Positions 26,712 to 36,214 are shown, counted from the stretch's first letter. The stretch: DNA of 64,000 nucleotides from Acidobacteriota bacterium (GCA_029781975.1 JAKOVQ010000003.1:314034-378033), one strand, 5' to 3'. Program-made: numbers and translations. The notes: generated by a model not told the origin, from the letters alone.

Positions 26712-29700
26712 ATGAGCGGTCCCGGCCGGTCGATGCTGGAGGGCCTCCAGGAGAGGGCCAAGGAGCTCCACTGCCTCTACCGCGTCCACGCGATCTGCGG
26801 GCGCGTCGAGGCGCCGCTGGACGAGGTCTTCCGCGAGGTCGTCGCGATCATCCCGGTCGGCTGGCAGCACCCCCCCGACTGCACCGTGAGGATCACCGTC
26901 GGGACCTCGGTCTACGGCACCCCCGGGGCCGAGCCGACCCCGTGGGTCCTCTCGGCCCCGATCCGCGTCCAGGGCGAGGTCGCCGGGCAGATCGAGGTCT
27001 TCTACCGGCGCGCCCACCCGCCGGCGGACGAGGGGCCGTTCCTGAGGGAGGAGCGCAAGCTCGTCGACACCATCGCCGAGCTCCTCGGCCAGCTCCTCCT
27101 CCACCGCCAGCTCGTCTCCTCGATCCGCCGGGTCGACGCGAGCGGCCGGCCGGTCCCGGCCGAGTCGGGCGACTGGTGGGTCATCGTCGACTTCCTCCGA
27201 CAGATCGACCGCCCCGGCTACGTGAAGATCGCCCGCCGGATGCTGAACTACCTCTGCTGGAACGGCATCGAGGAGGCCCAGCGCCTCCTCCCTCGCTTCA
27301 CCGGGAGCTGGAGCGGCCCGGGAGGCCCCGAGGAGCCGACGGACGAGAACCGCCCGATGGTCCGCCGGAACCTCGACGTCCTCCTCAAGGTGGCCGAGGA
27401 GGTCTTCGAGATCGCCCCGCGTCACCTCGTCCCCGCCGAGATCCTCGCGAGCATCCAGAAGTGGATCAAGGACGACCGGTCGGGCTTCCTCATCGAGGCG
27501 GTGGAGAACCAGGGGACGTCGCTCACCGACCTGGCACAGGCCCTCTCCCGCTTCCACCACGCCGCCCTCAACGACCACGAGCTCTCGCGCTCGCTCCAGG
27601 TCGACCTCAGGGTCGCGCTCGCGCGCCGCTTCCTCACCGACCACCTGCAGTTCATCGGCGTGGCGAAGAGCTACATCGAGGTCTCCGACTTCCAGGAGCT
27701 GACGCGGCGGATCATCTGCCCGCCCGGGAGCCACGGGAAGGTGGGCGGGAAGAGCAGCGGCCTCTTCCTCGCGGTCCAGATCGTGAGGAAGTCGGAGGAG
27801 TACGCCGAGACGCTCAAGGAGATCCGGATCCCGAAGACCTGGTACGTCACCTCCGACGGCGTCCTCGACTTCATCGAGTACAACCACCTCGAGGACCTCT
27901 ACGACCGGAAGTACCTGGAGATCGACCAGGTGCGCCGCGAGTACCCGCACATCATCCAGGTCTTCAAGAACAGCCAGTTCTCGCCCGAGATCGTGAAGGG
28001 GCTCTCGCTCGCGCTCGACGACTTCGAGGAGCGGCCGATCATCGTCAGGAGCTCGAGCCTCCTCGAGGACCGCGTCGGCGCGGCCTTCTCGGGGAAGTAC
28101 AAGAGCCTCTTCCTCGCCAACCAGGGGCCGAAGAAGGAGCGCCTGGCCGCCCTCATGGACGCCATCTCGGAGGTCTACGCGTCGATCTTCGGCCCCGACC
28201 CGATCGAGTACCGGGCCGAGCGCGGGCTCCTCGACGTCCACGAGGAGATGGGGATCATGATCCAGGAGGTGGTCGGCTCGCGGGTGGGGAGGTACTTCCT
28301 CCCGACCTTCGCCGGCGTCGCCTTCTCGAACAACGAGTTCCGCTGGTCCGCGCGGATCCGGAGGGAGGACGGCCTCATCCGCCTCGTCCCGGGCCTCGGG
28401 ACGCGCGCCGTCGACCGGGTGGGCGACGACTACCCCGTCCTCCTCGCCCCGGGGCAGCCGGCCCTCCGCGTGAACGTGACGACCGACGAGATCGCCCGCT
28501 ACTCGCCCCGCCGGATCGACCTCATCAACCTCGAGACGGGCCGCTTCGAGACCGTCGACGTGGAGAGCTTTCTCGCCGAGACGGGGGGGAGCCTCCCGGG
28601 GGTCGAGGAGATCGTCTCCCTGCTGGAGGAGGGGCGGGTCCACCGGCCCTACATGGTCGACTGGGAGCGCCAGGCCCGCGACCTCGTCGTGACGTTCAAC
28701 GGGCTCGTCACCGGCACCCCGTTCGTCACCCGGATCCGGTCGCTCCTGAGGCTCCTCTCGGAGAAGCTCGGCGGGCCGGTCGACATCGAGTTCGCCTCCG
28801 ACGGGCGCGACCTCTACCTCCTCCAGTGCCGCCCCCAGAGCTTCTCCGTCGAGGCGCAGGCGACGCCGATCCCGCCCGACGTCCCCCCGGAGCGGGTCGT
28901 CTTCACGGCGAACCGCTTCGTCTCGAACGGCAAGGTCCCCCACGCCACGCACGTCGTCTACGTCGACCCCGAGGGCTACGCGTCGATGGGCGACCCGGAG
29001 AGCCTGCGCCGCGTCGGCCGCGCCGTGGGCCGCCTCAACAAGACGCTCCCGAAGCACCAGTTCGTCCTGATGGGGCCGGGGCGGTGGGGGAGCCGCGGGG
29101 ACATCAAGCTCGGGGTCCCCGTCACCTACTCCGACATCAACAACGCCTCCGTCCTGATCGAGGTCGCGCGCCGGCGCGGGAACTACGTCCCCGACCTCTC
29201 GTTCGGGACGCACTTCTTCCAGGACCTCGTCGAGGCGAGCATCCGCTACCTCCCGCTCTTCCCCGACGACCCCGGCATCGTCTTCAACGAGGCCTTCTTC
29301 CTCGGCTCGCCGAACGCCCTGGCGGACCTCGCCCCCGACTTCGCGGACCTCTCCCGGACCGTGCGGGTGATCGACGTCCCGGCGGCGACGGGGGGGCTCG
29401 TCCTGAACGTGGTGATGAACGCCGACCTCGACCGCGCCCTCGCCTTCCTGGCGCCGCCCCCCTCCGAGGCGGAGCGGGCCGCCGAGCGGCGGCGCGTCGC
29501 GGCCGGCGGGACGGCCCCGTCCCCGCCCGAGGACCACTCGCGCTGGAGGGCCCAGATGGCCGAGCGGATCGCCGCCGAGGCCGACGCCGACCGGTACGGC
29601 GTCCGGGCCATCTGGCTCGTCGGCTCCTCGAAGAACGGGACGGCCGGCCCGGCGAGCGACGTCGACCTCCTCGTCCACGCGGAGGACGACCCGGCGAAGC

Positions 29701-29921
29701 GGGCGTGCCTGGCCGCGTGGCTCGAGGGGTGGAGCCTCTGCCTCTCCGAGACGAACTTCATCCGGACCGGGGTGAGGACCGAGGGGCTCCTCGACGTCCA
29801 CTTCGTCTCCGACGCCGACGTCGCCCACGGGGCCGACTGGGCCGCGAAGGTCGGGGCCCTCACCGACGCGGCCCGTCCCCTCGCGCTCCCGAAGAAGGGG
29901 CGGGCGCAGGCCGCCCGCTGA
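26712..29921 (+). CDS. PEP-synthase/PPDK nucleotide-binding-domain protein fused to a nucleotidyltransferase
   Basis: 1069 residues, no signal peptide. Layout: an N-terminal GAF-like sensory region (about 1-135), a helical part (150-330), then the PEP/pyruvate-binding ATP-grasp domain of PEP synthases (about 340-710), with GKVGGKSSGLFLA, IIVRSSSLLEDRVGAAFSGK and the end motif LLQCRPQS. A conserved central part (about 720-890, GPGRWGSRGDIKLGVPVTYS) follows, and a C-terminal MNT-type nucleotidyltransferase (about 960-1060) with GSSKNGTAGPASDVDLLV. The phosphohistidine swivel (TGG..SH) and the PEP/pyruvate TIM barrel of true PEP synthases are absent, so it cannot be a complete PEP synthase. Perhaps a kinase-like or nucleotidyl-transfer signalling protein; I do not assign a reaction. 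Followed 12 bp on by a cupin gene. Confidence 0.82.
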   Translation: MSGPGRSMLEGLQERAKELHCLYRVHAICGRVEAPLDEVFREVVAIIPVGWQHPPDCTVRITVGTSVYGTPGAEPTPWVLSAPIRVQGEVAGQIEVFYRRAHPPADEGPFLREERKLVDTIAELLGQLLLHRQLVSSIRRVDASGRPVPAESGDWWVIVDFLRQIDRPGYVKIARRMLNYLCWNGIEEAQRLLPRFTGSWSGPGGPEEPTDENRPMVRRNLDVLLKVAEEVFEIAPRHLVPAEILASIQKWIKDDRSGFLIEAVENQGTSLTDLAQALSRFHHAALNDHELSRSLQVDLRVALARRFLTDHLQFIGVAKSYIEVSDFQELTRRIICPPGSHGKVGGKSSGLFLAVQIVRKSEEYAETLKEIRIPKTWYVTSDGVLDFIEYNHLEDLYDRKYLEIDQVRREYPHIIQVFKNSQFSPEIVKGLSLALDDFEERPIIVRSSSLLEDRVGAAFSGKYKSLFLANQGPKKERLAALMDAISEVYASIFGPDPIEYRAERGLLDVHEEMGIMIQEVVGSRVGRYFLPTFAGVAFSNNEFRWSARIRREDGLIRLVPGLGTRAVDRVGDDYPVLLAPGQPALRVNVTTDEIARYSPRRIDLINLETGRFETVDVESFLAETGGSLPGVEEIVSLLEEGRVHRPYMVDWERQARDLVVTFNGLVTGTPFVTRIRSLLRLLSEKLGGPVDIEFASDGRDLYLLQCRPQSFSVEAQATPIPPDVPPERVVFTANRFVSNGKVPHATHVVYVDPEGYASMGDPESLRRVGRAVGRLNKTLPKHQFVLMGPGRWGSRGDIKLGVPVTYSDINNASVLIEVARRRGNYVPDLSFGTHFFQDLVEASIRYLPLFPDDPGIVFNEAFFLGSPNALADLAPDFADLSRTVRVIDVPAATGGLVLNVVMNADLDRALAFLAPPPSEAERAAERRRVAAGGTAPSPPEDHSRWRAQMAERIAAEADADRYGVRAIWLVGSSKNGTAGPASDVDLLVHAEDDPAKRACLAAWLEGWSLCLSETNFIRTGVRTEGLLDVHFVSDADVAHGADWAAKVGALTDAARPLALPKKGRAQAAR

Positions 29922-29933
29922 GGGACCGACGCG

Positions 29934-30434
29934 ATGCGCCTGCCGACCCTCTTCACCCGCGACCGCCTCGACGACCTCGTGTCCCGGGCCCGCTCCGCGC
30001 CCCGGCTCCGGCTCAACCTCAACCTCCACGCGATGGAGGACCCTGTCCATCGGCTGTTCAATGCCGTCGAGCCCGGAACGTACATCCGGCCGCACCGGCA
30101 CCTCGACCCGCCACGGACGGAGACGGTCGTGGTGGTGGCCGGCAGGGTCGGGCTCCTCGTCTTCGACGCCGCGGGTAACGTCCTCGAGCGCGCCGTCCTG
30201 GAGCCTGGAGGCCAAACCTTCGGGGCCGAGGTCCCCGCGGGGACCTGGCACACGTTCGTCGCCCTGGAGACGGGGAGCGTCTTCCTGGAGGTGAAGGAAG
30301 GGCCCTATGTCTCTCCGGGGGAAAGGGATGTGGCGGTGTGGGCGCCTCCCGAGGGGGACCCGTCGGCCGCAGAAACCGAGACTCGGCTCCGGACCATTTT
30401 TCTGGATCGCGAAAAGTCCTTCACCTCGACTTAA
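29934..30434 (+). CDS. WbuC-family cupin protein
   Basis: 166 residues. A single cupin barrel with the metal-site pattern PHRHLDPPRTETVVVVAGRVGL (His-x-His...Glu) and the second motif ending PAGTWHTFVALETGSVFLEVKEGPY. This matches the WbuC cupins, which are often found near surface-polysaccharide genes but whose reaction is unclear. Here there is no polysaccharide cluster; it sits 12 bp after the PEP-synthase-domain gene, so the two are probably cotranscribed. The C-terminal 25 residues extend beyond the barrel and end in the Thr-rich FTST. The TonB receptor promoter lies just downstream. Confidence 0.85.
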   Translation: MRLPTLFTRDRLDDLVSRARSAPRLRLNLNLHAMEDPVHRLFNAVEPGTYIRPHRHLDPPRTETVVVVAGRVGLLVFDAAGNVLERAVLEPGGQTFGAEVPAGTWHTFVALETGSVFLEVKEGPYVSPGERDVAVWAPPEGDPSAAETETRLRTIFLDREKSFTST

Positions 30435-30465
30435 CTTCCGGGCGCCAGCCTCCCAGCGCCTCGGA

Positions 30466-30471
30466 TATAGT
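30466..30471 (+). promoter_or_regulatory. -10 box TATAGT for the TonB-dependent receptor
   Basis: TATAGT, then RNA start near 30478, giving a leader of about 50 nt to the ATG at 30528. An in-frame GTG at 30480 is present 8 nt after the box, but the ATG with AAGGGGGAG ribosome site and signal peptide is the better start. Confidence 0.5.
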
Positions 30472-30527
30472 CCCAAGCCGTGTGCACCTTTCCCATCCTC
30501 GTTCTTCAAAAAGGGGGAGAAAACCAT

Positions 30528-33500
30528 ATGACGACGAAGCGCCTCTTCCACCTCGGGACCGGCCTGCTCGCCCTGGCCGTGCTCCTTTCCGCTGCGCCCG
30601 GCTGGGCGCAGACGGACGTCACCACGGGCCGAATCGTCGGCCAGGTTCTCGACCAGGACGGCCAGCCCCTTCCCGGAGCCTCGGTCGAGGCGAAGAACAA
30701 GGGCACCGGCCTCGCGCTGACGAGCGTCTCCGACGCGCGCGGCCAGTACCGGATCGTCAACGTCCCCGTCGGCACCTATGACGTCACCTCGAAGCTCTCG
30801 GGCTTCCAGACGAGGAGCCGGACGGGCATCACCGTCACCATCGGCAGCGCCATCACGGTCGAGTTCAGGATGTCGCTGGCGACGGTCGCCGAGGCCGTCA
30901 CCGTCACCGCCGAGGCCCCGGTCGTCGAGACGACCCAGACCCGGAGCGAGACGACGGTCGACAACACGGCCATCCAGGCGCTCCCCGTCACGGGGCGCAA
31001 CTTCACCGACTTCGTCCTCCTCACGCCGAACACCCAGCGCGAGACGCAGCGCGGCAACCTCGCCCTCGGCGGCCAGCGCGGCATCAACACGATGGTCACG
31101 GTCGACGGCGTCGACTACACGAACGCCTTCTTCGGCGGCGTCACCGGCGCGGCCGAGGGCCGCTCCCCGATGTCCATCTCCCAGGAGGCGGTCCGCGAGT
31201 TCCAGGTGGTCCAGGCGGGCGGCTCGGCGGAGTTCGGCCGCTCCGGCGGCGGCTTCGTGAACGTCATCACGAAGAGCGGCACGAACGACTTCCACGGCTC
31301 CCTCCTCGGCTACTACCGGCCGAGCGACTGGTCGGCCAAGCTGGCGAACGGCACCGACCCGCGCGACTCCAAGCGGCACAACCTGGGCGGCTCGCTCGGC
31401 GGGCCGATCATGAGGGACAAGCTCTTCTTCTTCGGCTCCTACGAGGCCCAGCGCCAGAACACGACGATCCCGCTCAGCTCGAGCGTCGCGGCGGACGAGA
31501 AGATCATCGCCGCCATCTACGACCCGAACTATCCGATCTCCGGCTCCGAGTACATCCAGGGCTCGAACTCCGACGCGTACTTCGGCCGCCTCGACCTGCA
31601 GGCCAACGACCAGCACCGGATCACGGGCCGCGCGAGCTACACCGAGTACAACGGCCCGAACGGTACCTACACCTCGAGCACGATGGCCGCCGCGCACAAC
31701 GGCGTGGAGGGGATGAAGTCGCTCTCGACGGTCCTCCAGTGGAACGGGATGTTCGGGTCGAGCATCATCAACGACCTGAACCTCCAGTACGGCAAGGAGG
31801 ACACCCCCCGCGAGAACCAGCCGGCCGGCGCGAACCTCCCCGAGCTCCAGATCTACGACGGCGGGCCGACGCTCGGCGGCGTCTACTTCCTCCCGATCAC
31901 CGCGAGCCAGAAGCGCTACACGTTCTACGACTCGGCGACGTTCCTCATGGGGAACCACGTCTTCAAGGGCGGCGTCGAGTACAACTACACGGCCATGGAC
32001 CAGATCTTCAAGGGGTCCTGGCGCGGTGTCTTCCTCTTCCAGTCGACGACGGTCAACGGCGTGAAGTACAGCGCGCTCGACAACCTGAAGTCGGGCAAGT
32101 GGAACGAGTACCGCGAGTTCCTCGGGCTCAACGGCCTCACGGCCGACGAGGCCGGCCAGTACAACCAGCCGCAGCGGGAGTACGCCGGCTTCATCCAGGA
32201 CCAGTGGTACATCAACCCCAAGCTGACGGCCACCATCGGCCTCAGGTACGAGTACCAGCAGAATCCGAAGGCCCCGGTCCTCGACGCGGCCAAGATGCTC
32301 AACCCGAGTTCCGGCCTCGTCACCCCGGACGCCGAGATCCCGAGCGCGACCAACCAGTGGTCGCCCCGCCTCTCGCTGGCGTATTCGCTGGACTCCAAGA
32401 CCGTCTTCCGCCTCTCGATGGGGCGCTACTTCGCGCGGTTCCCTGCGATCCTCACCTCCCAGCTCTACACGTCGAACGGCATCCAGGGGACCCAGTACAT
32501 CATCTCCAACGTCGGCGCGTTCGGCCCGTCCGCCGGGCAGGTGGCCCCCGGCTGGGGCGCGAGCTTCGACCCCACGCGGATCCAGCAGCTGGGTAACCTC
32601 CCCCCCGGGACGAAGATCGCGACCCCCGGCGCCTTCGTGATCAACCCCGACTTCAAGAACTCCCACACCGACCAGATCATCCTCGGCGCCGAGCGCGAGT
32701 TCTTCGGCATGTCGTTCGGCCTCGAGGGGCAGTACGCCAAGGGCTACGACCTCGAGCGGACGAGCGACCTCAACCTCGTCGCCTCGACCAACCCGGCCGT
32801 CGACTGCCCCGCGCTCGACCCGAGGTCGGGCGTGACCTGCTACGGCCTCTACAACCCGACGACCAAGCGGTCCTCCACCCACCGCCTCAACCCCGCCTAC
32901 GGCCGCATCTCCTACTACACCTCCGACGCGCGCTCCGAGTTCTGGGGCGTCACCCTCAAGATGCGGAAGAACTTCGCGAACGGCTTCCGGTTCTTCGGCG
33001 CCATCACCCGCGCCTCCGACAAGGACAACGACTCGAACGAGCGCAACTACGCGGGGATCGGGGCCGAGGACGTCAACAACCTCGACCTCAACTGGAGCCC
33101 CTCGGACCGCGACATCGAGTGGCGCTTCCTGACGAACCTCTCCTACGAGCGCAAGATCACCAGCTTCCTCGACGGCTTCGCCGGCGTCGTCTTCAACTAC
33201 CAGACCGGCCGGCCGTACACGCCGGGCGCCGGGCAGGACCTGAACCTCGACGGCAACACGGTCGACCGCCCGACGGTCAACGGCGACCACCTCGGCCGGA
33301 ACAGCTATCGCTACCCCGACTTCTACACCCTCGACCTCCGGGTCGGCGTCGGCTTCCCCCTCGGCCCGGGCAAGCTCTCGGTCTTCGCCGAGTGCTTCAA
33401 TTGCACGAACACGGCCAACCGCGGCGTCTCCAACACGACCTACGGCGTCGGCCCCAACCCGAGCTCGACGTTCGGGATCTCCAACACCGTCACGTCGTAT

Positions 33501-33539
33501 CCCCGGCAGCTCCAGGGCGCCCTCCGCTACGACTTCTGA
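30528..33539 (+). CDS. Oar-type TonB-dependent outer-membrane receptor
   Basis: 1003 residues. A signal peptide (TTKRLFHLGTGLLALAVLLSA...GWAQ), then a carboxypeptidase regulatory-like beta-sandwich (about 30-115, VGQVLDQDGQPLPGASVEA and GQYRIVNVPVGTYDV), then the plug domain (about 125-230, NTAIQALPVTGRNFTDFVLL and MVTVDGVDY), then a long barrel with many aromatic strands and a C-terminal aromatic residue (RYDF). Architecture and length match the Oar/CarboxypepD_reg-TonB receptors expanded in Acidobacteriota and Myxococcota, thought to import oligopeptides, sugars or other large ligands. No SusD partner is encoded next to it. Two hairpins follow the stop. The ligand is unknown. Confidence 0.93.
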   Translation: MTTKRLFHLGTGLLALAVLLSAAPGWAQTDVTTGRIVGQVLDQDGQPLPGASVEAKNKGTGLALTSVSDARGQYRIVNVPVGTYDVTSKLSGFQTRSRTGITVTIGSAITVEFRMSLATVAEAVTVTAEAPVVETTQTRSETTVDNTAIQALPVTGRNFTDFVLLTPNTQRETQRGNLALGGQRGINTMVTVDGVDYTNAFFGGVTGAAEGRSPMSISQEAVREFQVVQAGGSAEFGRSGGGFVNVITKSGTNDFHGSLLGYYRPSDWSAKLANGTDPRDSKRHNLGGSLGGPIMRDKLFFFGSYEAQRQNTTIPLSSSVAADEKIIAAIYDPNYPISGSEYIQGSNSDAYFGRLDLQANDQHRITGRASYTEYNGPNGTYTSSTMAAAHNGVEGMKSLSTVLQWNGMFGSSIINDLNLQYGKEDTPRENQPAGANLPELQIYDGGPTLGGVYFLPITASQKRYTFYDSATFLMGNHVFKGGVEYNYTAMDQIFKGSWRGVFLFQSTTVNGVKYSALDNLKSGKWNEYREFLGLNGLTADEAGQYNQPQREYAGFIQDQWYINPKLTATIGLRYEYQQNPKAPVLDAAKMLNPSSGLVTPDAEIPSATNQWSPRLSLAYSLDSKTVFRLSMGRYFARFPAILTSQLYTSNGIQGTQYIISNVGAFGPSAGQVAPGWGASFDPTRIQQLGNLPPGTKIATPGAFVINPDFKNSHTDQIILGAEREFFGMSFGLEGQYAKGYDLERTSDLNLVASTNPAVDCPALDPRSGVTCYGLYNPTTKRSSTHRLNPAYGRISYYTSDARSEFWGVTLKMRKNFANGFRFFGAITRASDKDNDSNERNYAGIGAEDVNNLDLNWSPSDRDIEWRFLTNLSYERKITSFLDGFAGVVFNYQTGRPYTPGAGQDLNLDGNTVDRPTVNGDHLGRNSYRYPDFYTLDLRVGVGFPLGPGKLSVFAECFNCTNTANRGVSNTTYGVGPNPSSTFGISNTVTSYPRQLQGALRYDF

Positions 33540-33547
33540 GCCTCGCT

Positions 33548-33572
33548 CCGGGGGCGGCCCCGCCGCCCCCGG
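33548..33572 (+). terminator. First hairpin after the TonB receptor gene
   Basis: 10-bp stem CCGGGGGCGG / CCGCCCCCGG with a 5-nt loop, 8 bp after the stop; no T-run of its own. Confidence 0.5.
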
Positions 33573-33589
33573 ACGTCCCTCGTGAAACC

Positions 33590-33625
33590 CGGCGCCGGGG
33601 CCCCGCCCCGGCGCCGTTTCCTTTG
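33590..33625 (+). terminator. Rho-independent terminator after the TonB receptor gene
   Basis: Perfect 12-bp stem CGGCGCCGGGGC / GCCCCGGCGCCG with a 3-nt loop, followed by TTTCCTTT. Strong candidate; isolates the receptor from the next gene. Confidence 0.8.
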
Positions 33626-33651
33626 CTAGTCTCCACCTCCGGAGGAACGAC

Positions 33652-34830
33652 ATGCCCGTCGCCGAGACCGTGGCTCCCCCCGTCCCGCCGCTCTCCGTCC
33701 TGACCGAGTCGGAGCGGGAGATCGCCGAGAACGTCTACCAGTTCGCCGCCGAGACCATCGCGCCGAAGTCGATGGAGATGGACCGCGCCAACCAGATGGA
33801 CCCCGCGCTCGTCCGCCAGTTCTTCGACCTCGACCTGATGGGGATCGAGATCCCCGAGGAGCTGGGCGGCCTCGGGATGAACTTCACCACCTCCATCGCC
33901 GTCATCGAGGCGCTGGCCCGCGTCGACGCGGCGTGCGCCGTCGTGGTCGACGTCCAGAACACCCTCGTCAACAACGCGCTCCTCCGCTGGGCGAGCCCCG
34001 AGCTGAGGAGGAAGTACCTCCCGCAGCTCGCCAAGCAGAAGGTCGGCTCCTACTGCCTCTCCGAGGCGGGCTCCGGCTCCGACGCCTTCGCCCTCGCCAC
34101 GACCGCCGCGAAGAAGGGGGACCGCTGGGTCCTCAACGGCGGCAAGCTCTGGATCACGAACGGCCTCGAGGCCGAGCTCTTCCTCGTCTTCGCGAACGCC
34201 GACCGGTCGAAGGGGTACAAGGGGATCACCGCCTTCCTCGTCGAGAACGGCTGGAAGGGGTTCGAGAAGGGGAAGAAGGAGGACAAGCTCGGGATCCGCG
34301 CCTCCTCCACCCTCGCCCTCTCCTTCGAGGACCTCGAGGTCCCCGAGGAGAACGTCGTCGGGAAGGTCGGCGAGGGGTACAAGATCGCCATCGAGACCCT
34401 CAACGAGGGGCGGATCGGGATCGGCGCCCAGATGATCGGCATCTCCCGCGCCGCGCTCGACTACTCGGCGCAGTACGTCAAGCAGCGCGTCCAGTTCGGC
34501 AAGCCGATCGCCGAGTTCCAGGCCATCCAGCACGACCTGGCCCGGATGGACATGGAGCTCGAGTGCGCGCGGCTCGCCGTCTACAACGCGGCCCGCCTGA
34601 AGGAGGCGGGGATGCCCTTCGCGCGCGAGGGGGCCATCGCCAAGCTGAAGGCGTCCGAGGTCGCGGAGTACTGCACGTCGCGCGGCCTCGAGCTCCTGGG
34701 CGGGTACGGCTACGTCAAGGAGTACCCGATGGAGAAGCTGCTCCGGGACGCCAAGATCGGGAAGATCTACGAGGGGACGTCCTTCATGCAGCTGAACACC
34801 ATCGCCAAGGACGTCCTGAAGCGCGGATGA
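33652..34830 (+). CDS. Acyl-CoA dehydrogenase (short/branched-chain type)
   Basis: 392 residues, FAD flavoprotein that oxidises acyl-CoA to 2-enoyl-CoA and passes electrons to ETF. Signatures: CLSEAGSGSDAFALATTA (FAD/substrate loop), GKLWITNGLEAELF, the C-terminal RVQFGKPIAEFQAIQHDLA helix, ELLGGYGYVKEYPMEKLLRD and IYEGTSFMQLNTIAKDV, where the catalytic Glu sits. This pattern (butyryl/short-branched-chain group) fits use in branched-chain amino-acid breakdown. The ATG has GGAGGA before it and a TAGTCT box at 33627-33632. The permease and glutamate dehydrogenase downstream fit an amino-acid catabolic locus. Confidence 0.95.
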   Translation: MPVAETVAPPVPPLSVLTESEREIAENVYQFAAETIAPKSMEMDRANQMDPALVRQFFDLDLMGIEIPEELGGLGMNFTTSIAVIEALARVDAACAVVVDVQNTLVNNALLRWASPELRRKYLPQLAKQKVGSYCLSEAGSGSDAFALATTAAKKGDRWVLNGGKLWITNGLEAELFLVFANADRSKGYKGITAFLVENGWKGFEKGKKEDKLGIRASSTLALSFEDLEVPEENVVGKVGEGYKIAIETLNEGRIGIGAQMIGISRAALDYSAQYVKQRVQFGKPIAEFQAIQHDLARMDMELECARLAVYNAARLKEAGMPFAREGAIAKLKASEVAEYCTSRGLELLGGYGYVKEYPMEKLLRDAKIGKIYEGTSFMQLNTIAKDVLKRG

Positions 34831-34852
34831 GGGGCGGGCTGGGAGCCGGCGC

Positions 34853-36214
34853 GTGACCTCTCCGGCTCCTGGCCTCCGCCGCGAGATCGGCCTCTGGCAG
34901 GGGACTGCCCTCAACGTCATCGACATGGTGGGGGTGGGCCCCTTCGTCACCCTCCCCCTGATCCTCGCCGCCATGGGAGGGGGGCGCGCCCTGGGGGCCT
35001 GGCTCCTGGGCGCGCTCCTGGCCATCTGCGACGGCCTCGTCACGGCCGAGCTCTCGGCCTCCCTGCCGCGCGCGGGAGGCTCCTACGCCTTCCTGCGCGA
35101 GGCGTACGGCCCCGAGACGTGGGGACGGCTCGTCTCGTTCCTCTTCCTCTTCCAGATCGTCTTCTCGGCCCCGCTCTCCATAGCCTCGGGGGCCCTCGGC
35201 TTCGCGCGCTACCTCCGCGTCCCGATGTCGTGGGAGGCCCCGACGGCGGCGCTCGTCTGCGGGGCGGTGGTGCTCCTCCTCTTCCGCAAGGTGGGGGACA
35301 TCGGCCGCTTCTCGGTGGTCCTCTGGGCCGGCGTCCTCCTCGCCGTCGGGATCGTCATCGCGACCGGCCTCCCGCACCTGACCGTCGAGCCGTTCCTCTT
35401 CTGGAAGGCCCCGCTCGTCGCGCCCCCCACCGAGGCGCTCGGCGGCATCGGCATCGCCCTCGCCTTCGCCGTCTACGACTACCTCGGCTACTACAACATC
35501 TGCTACCTCGCCGAGGAGGTCGTCGAGCCGACGAAGACGATCCCGCGGGTCATCGTCGGCTCCATCGCCCTGGTGGCGGTCCTCTACGTCCTGATGAACG
35601 CCTGCGTCGTCTCGGTCCTGCCGATGAAGACGGCCATGACGTCGCGGTGGGCGGTCACCGAGGCGGTGGAGGTCGCGGCTGGGAAGCCCGTGGCCCTCGT
35701 GGCGACCGCCCTCGTCCTCTGGACCGCCTTCGCCTCGATCTTCTCCCTCACCCTCGGCTATTCGCGGGTCCTCTACGCGGCCGGGCGGGACGGGAACTTC
35801 TTCGCGGCCTTCGCCCGCCTCCACCCGACCGGCGGGTTCCCCACGGTCGCCCTGATGGCCCTCGGCGGGGCGGCGATGCTCTTCTGCTTCCTCCCGCTCG
35901 GCGTCGTCCTGAAGGCGATCCTCTCCATCCGGGCCCTCGTCCCCTTCATCGCCCAGGTGGCGGGCGCCCTCCTCCTCCGGCGCCGCCTCCCCGCCTCGGC
36001 CCGCCCCTTCCGGATGTGGCTCTACCCGCTCCCGGCGCTCGTGGCGCTCCTGCTGTGGGTCTTCATCCTCTTCTCGCCGGCGAAGGGGTTCCAGGCCGCC
36101 GGGGCGATCGTCCTGGCGGCGGGGACGGTGGTCTACCTCGTGAGGGCGCGTTTGCGCGGGGAGTGGCCGTTCGCCGCGGCGACCCCGGCTGCACCGGCCG
36201 CCCCGGCCGCCTGA
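34853..36214 (+). CDS. APC-superfamily amino-acid permease
   Basis: 453 residues with about 12 predicted membrane helices and the APC core: the unwound first helix with GTALNVIDMVGVGPFVTLP, GRALGAWLLGALLAICDGLV, then LPRAGGSYAFLREAYGP and the YYNICYLAEEVVEPTKTIPR block shared by the polyamine/amino-acid-cation families. Secondary transport of amino acids across the inner membrane, substrate not fixed by sequence. Start is GTG at 34853, 22 bp after the acyl-CoA dehydrogenase stop with no clear ribosome site. It is followed by the large glutamate dehydrogenase, which suggests glutamate or a related amino acid as the cargo; this is inference. The C-terminal tail is an Ala/Pro stretch. Confidence 0.9.
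   Translation: MTSPAPGLRREIGLWQGTALNVIDMVGVGPFVTLPLILAAMGGGRALGAWLLGALLAICDGLVTAELSASLPRAGGSYAFLREAYGPETWGRLVSFLFLFQIVFSAPLSIASGALGFARYLRVPMSWEAPTAALVCGAVVLLLFRKVGDIGRFSVVLWAGVLLAVGIVIATGLPHLTVEPFLFWKAPLVAPPTEALGGIGIALAFAVYDYLGYYNICYLAEEVVEPTKTIPRVIVGSIALVAVLYVLMNACVVSVLPMKTAMTSRWAVTEAVEVAAGKPVALVATALVLWTAFASIFSLTLGYSRVLYAAGRDGNFFAAFARLHPTGGFPTVALMALGGAAMLFCFLPLGVVLKAILSIRALVPFIAQVAGALLLRRRLPASARPFRMWLYPLPALVALLLWVFILFSPAKGFQAAGAIVLAAGTVVYLVRARLRGEWPFAAATPAAPAAPAA

Noticed and set aside
26520-33653. A 2377-codon open frame on the minus strand antisense to the PEP-synthase-domain protein and TonB receptor genes
   Set aside because: It mirrors the codon pattern of the plus-strand genes, which have clear domains and starts. 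Long antisense open frames arise from G/C-ending codons. The translation is low-complexity and rich in Val, Arg, Glu, Asp and Leu.
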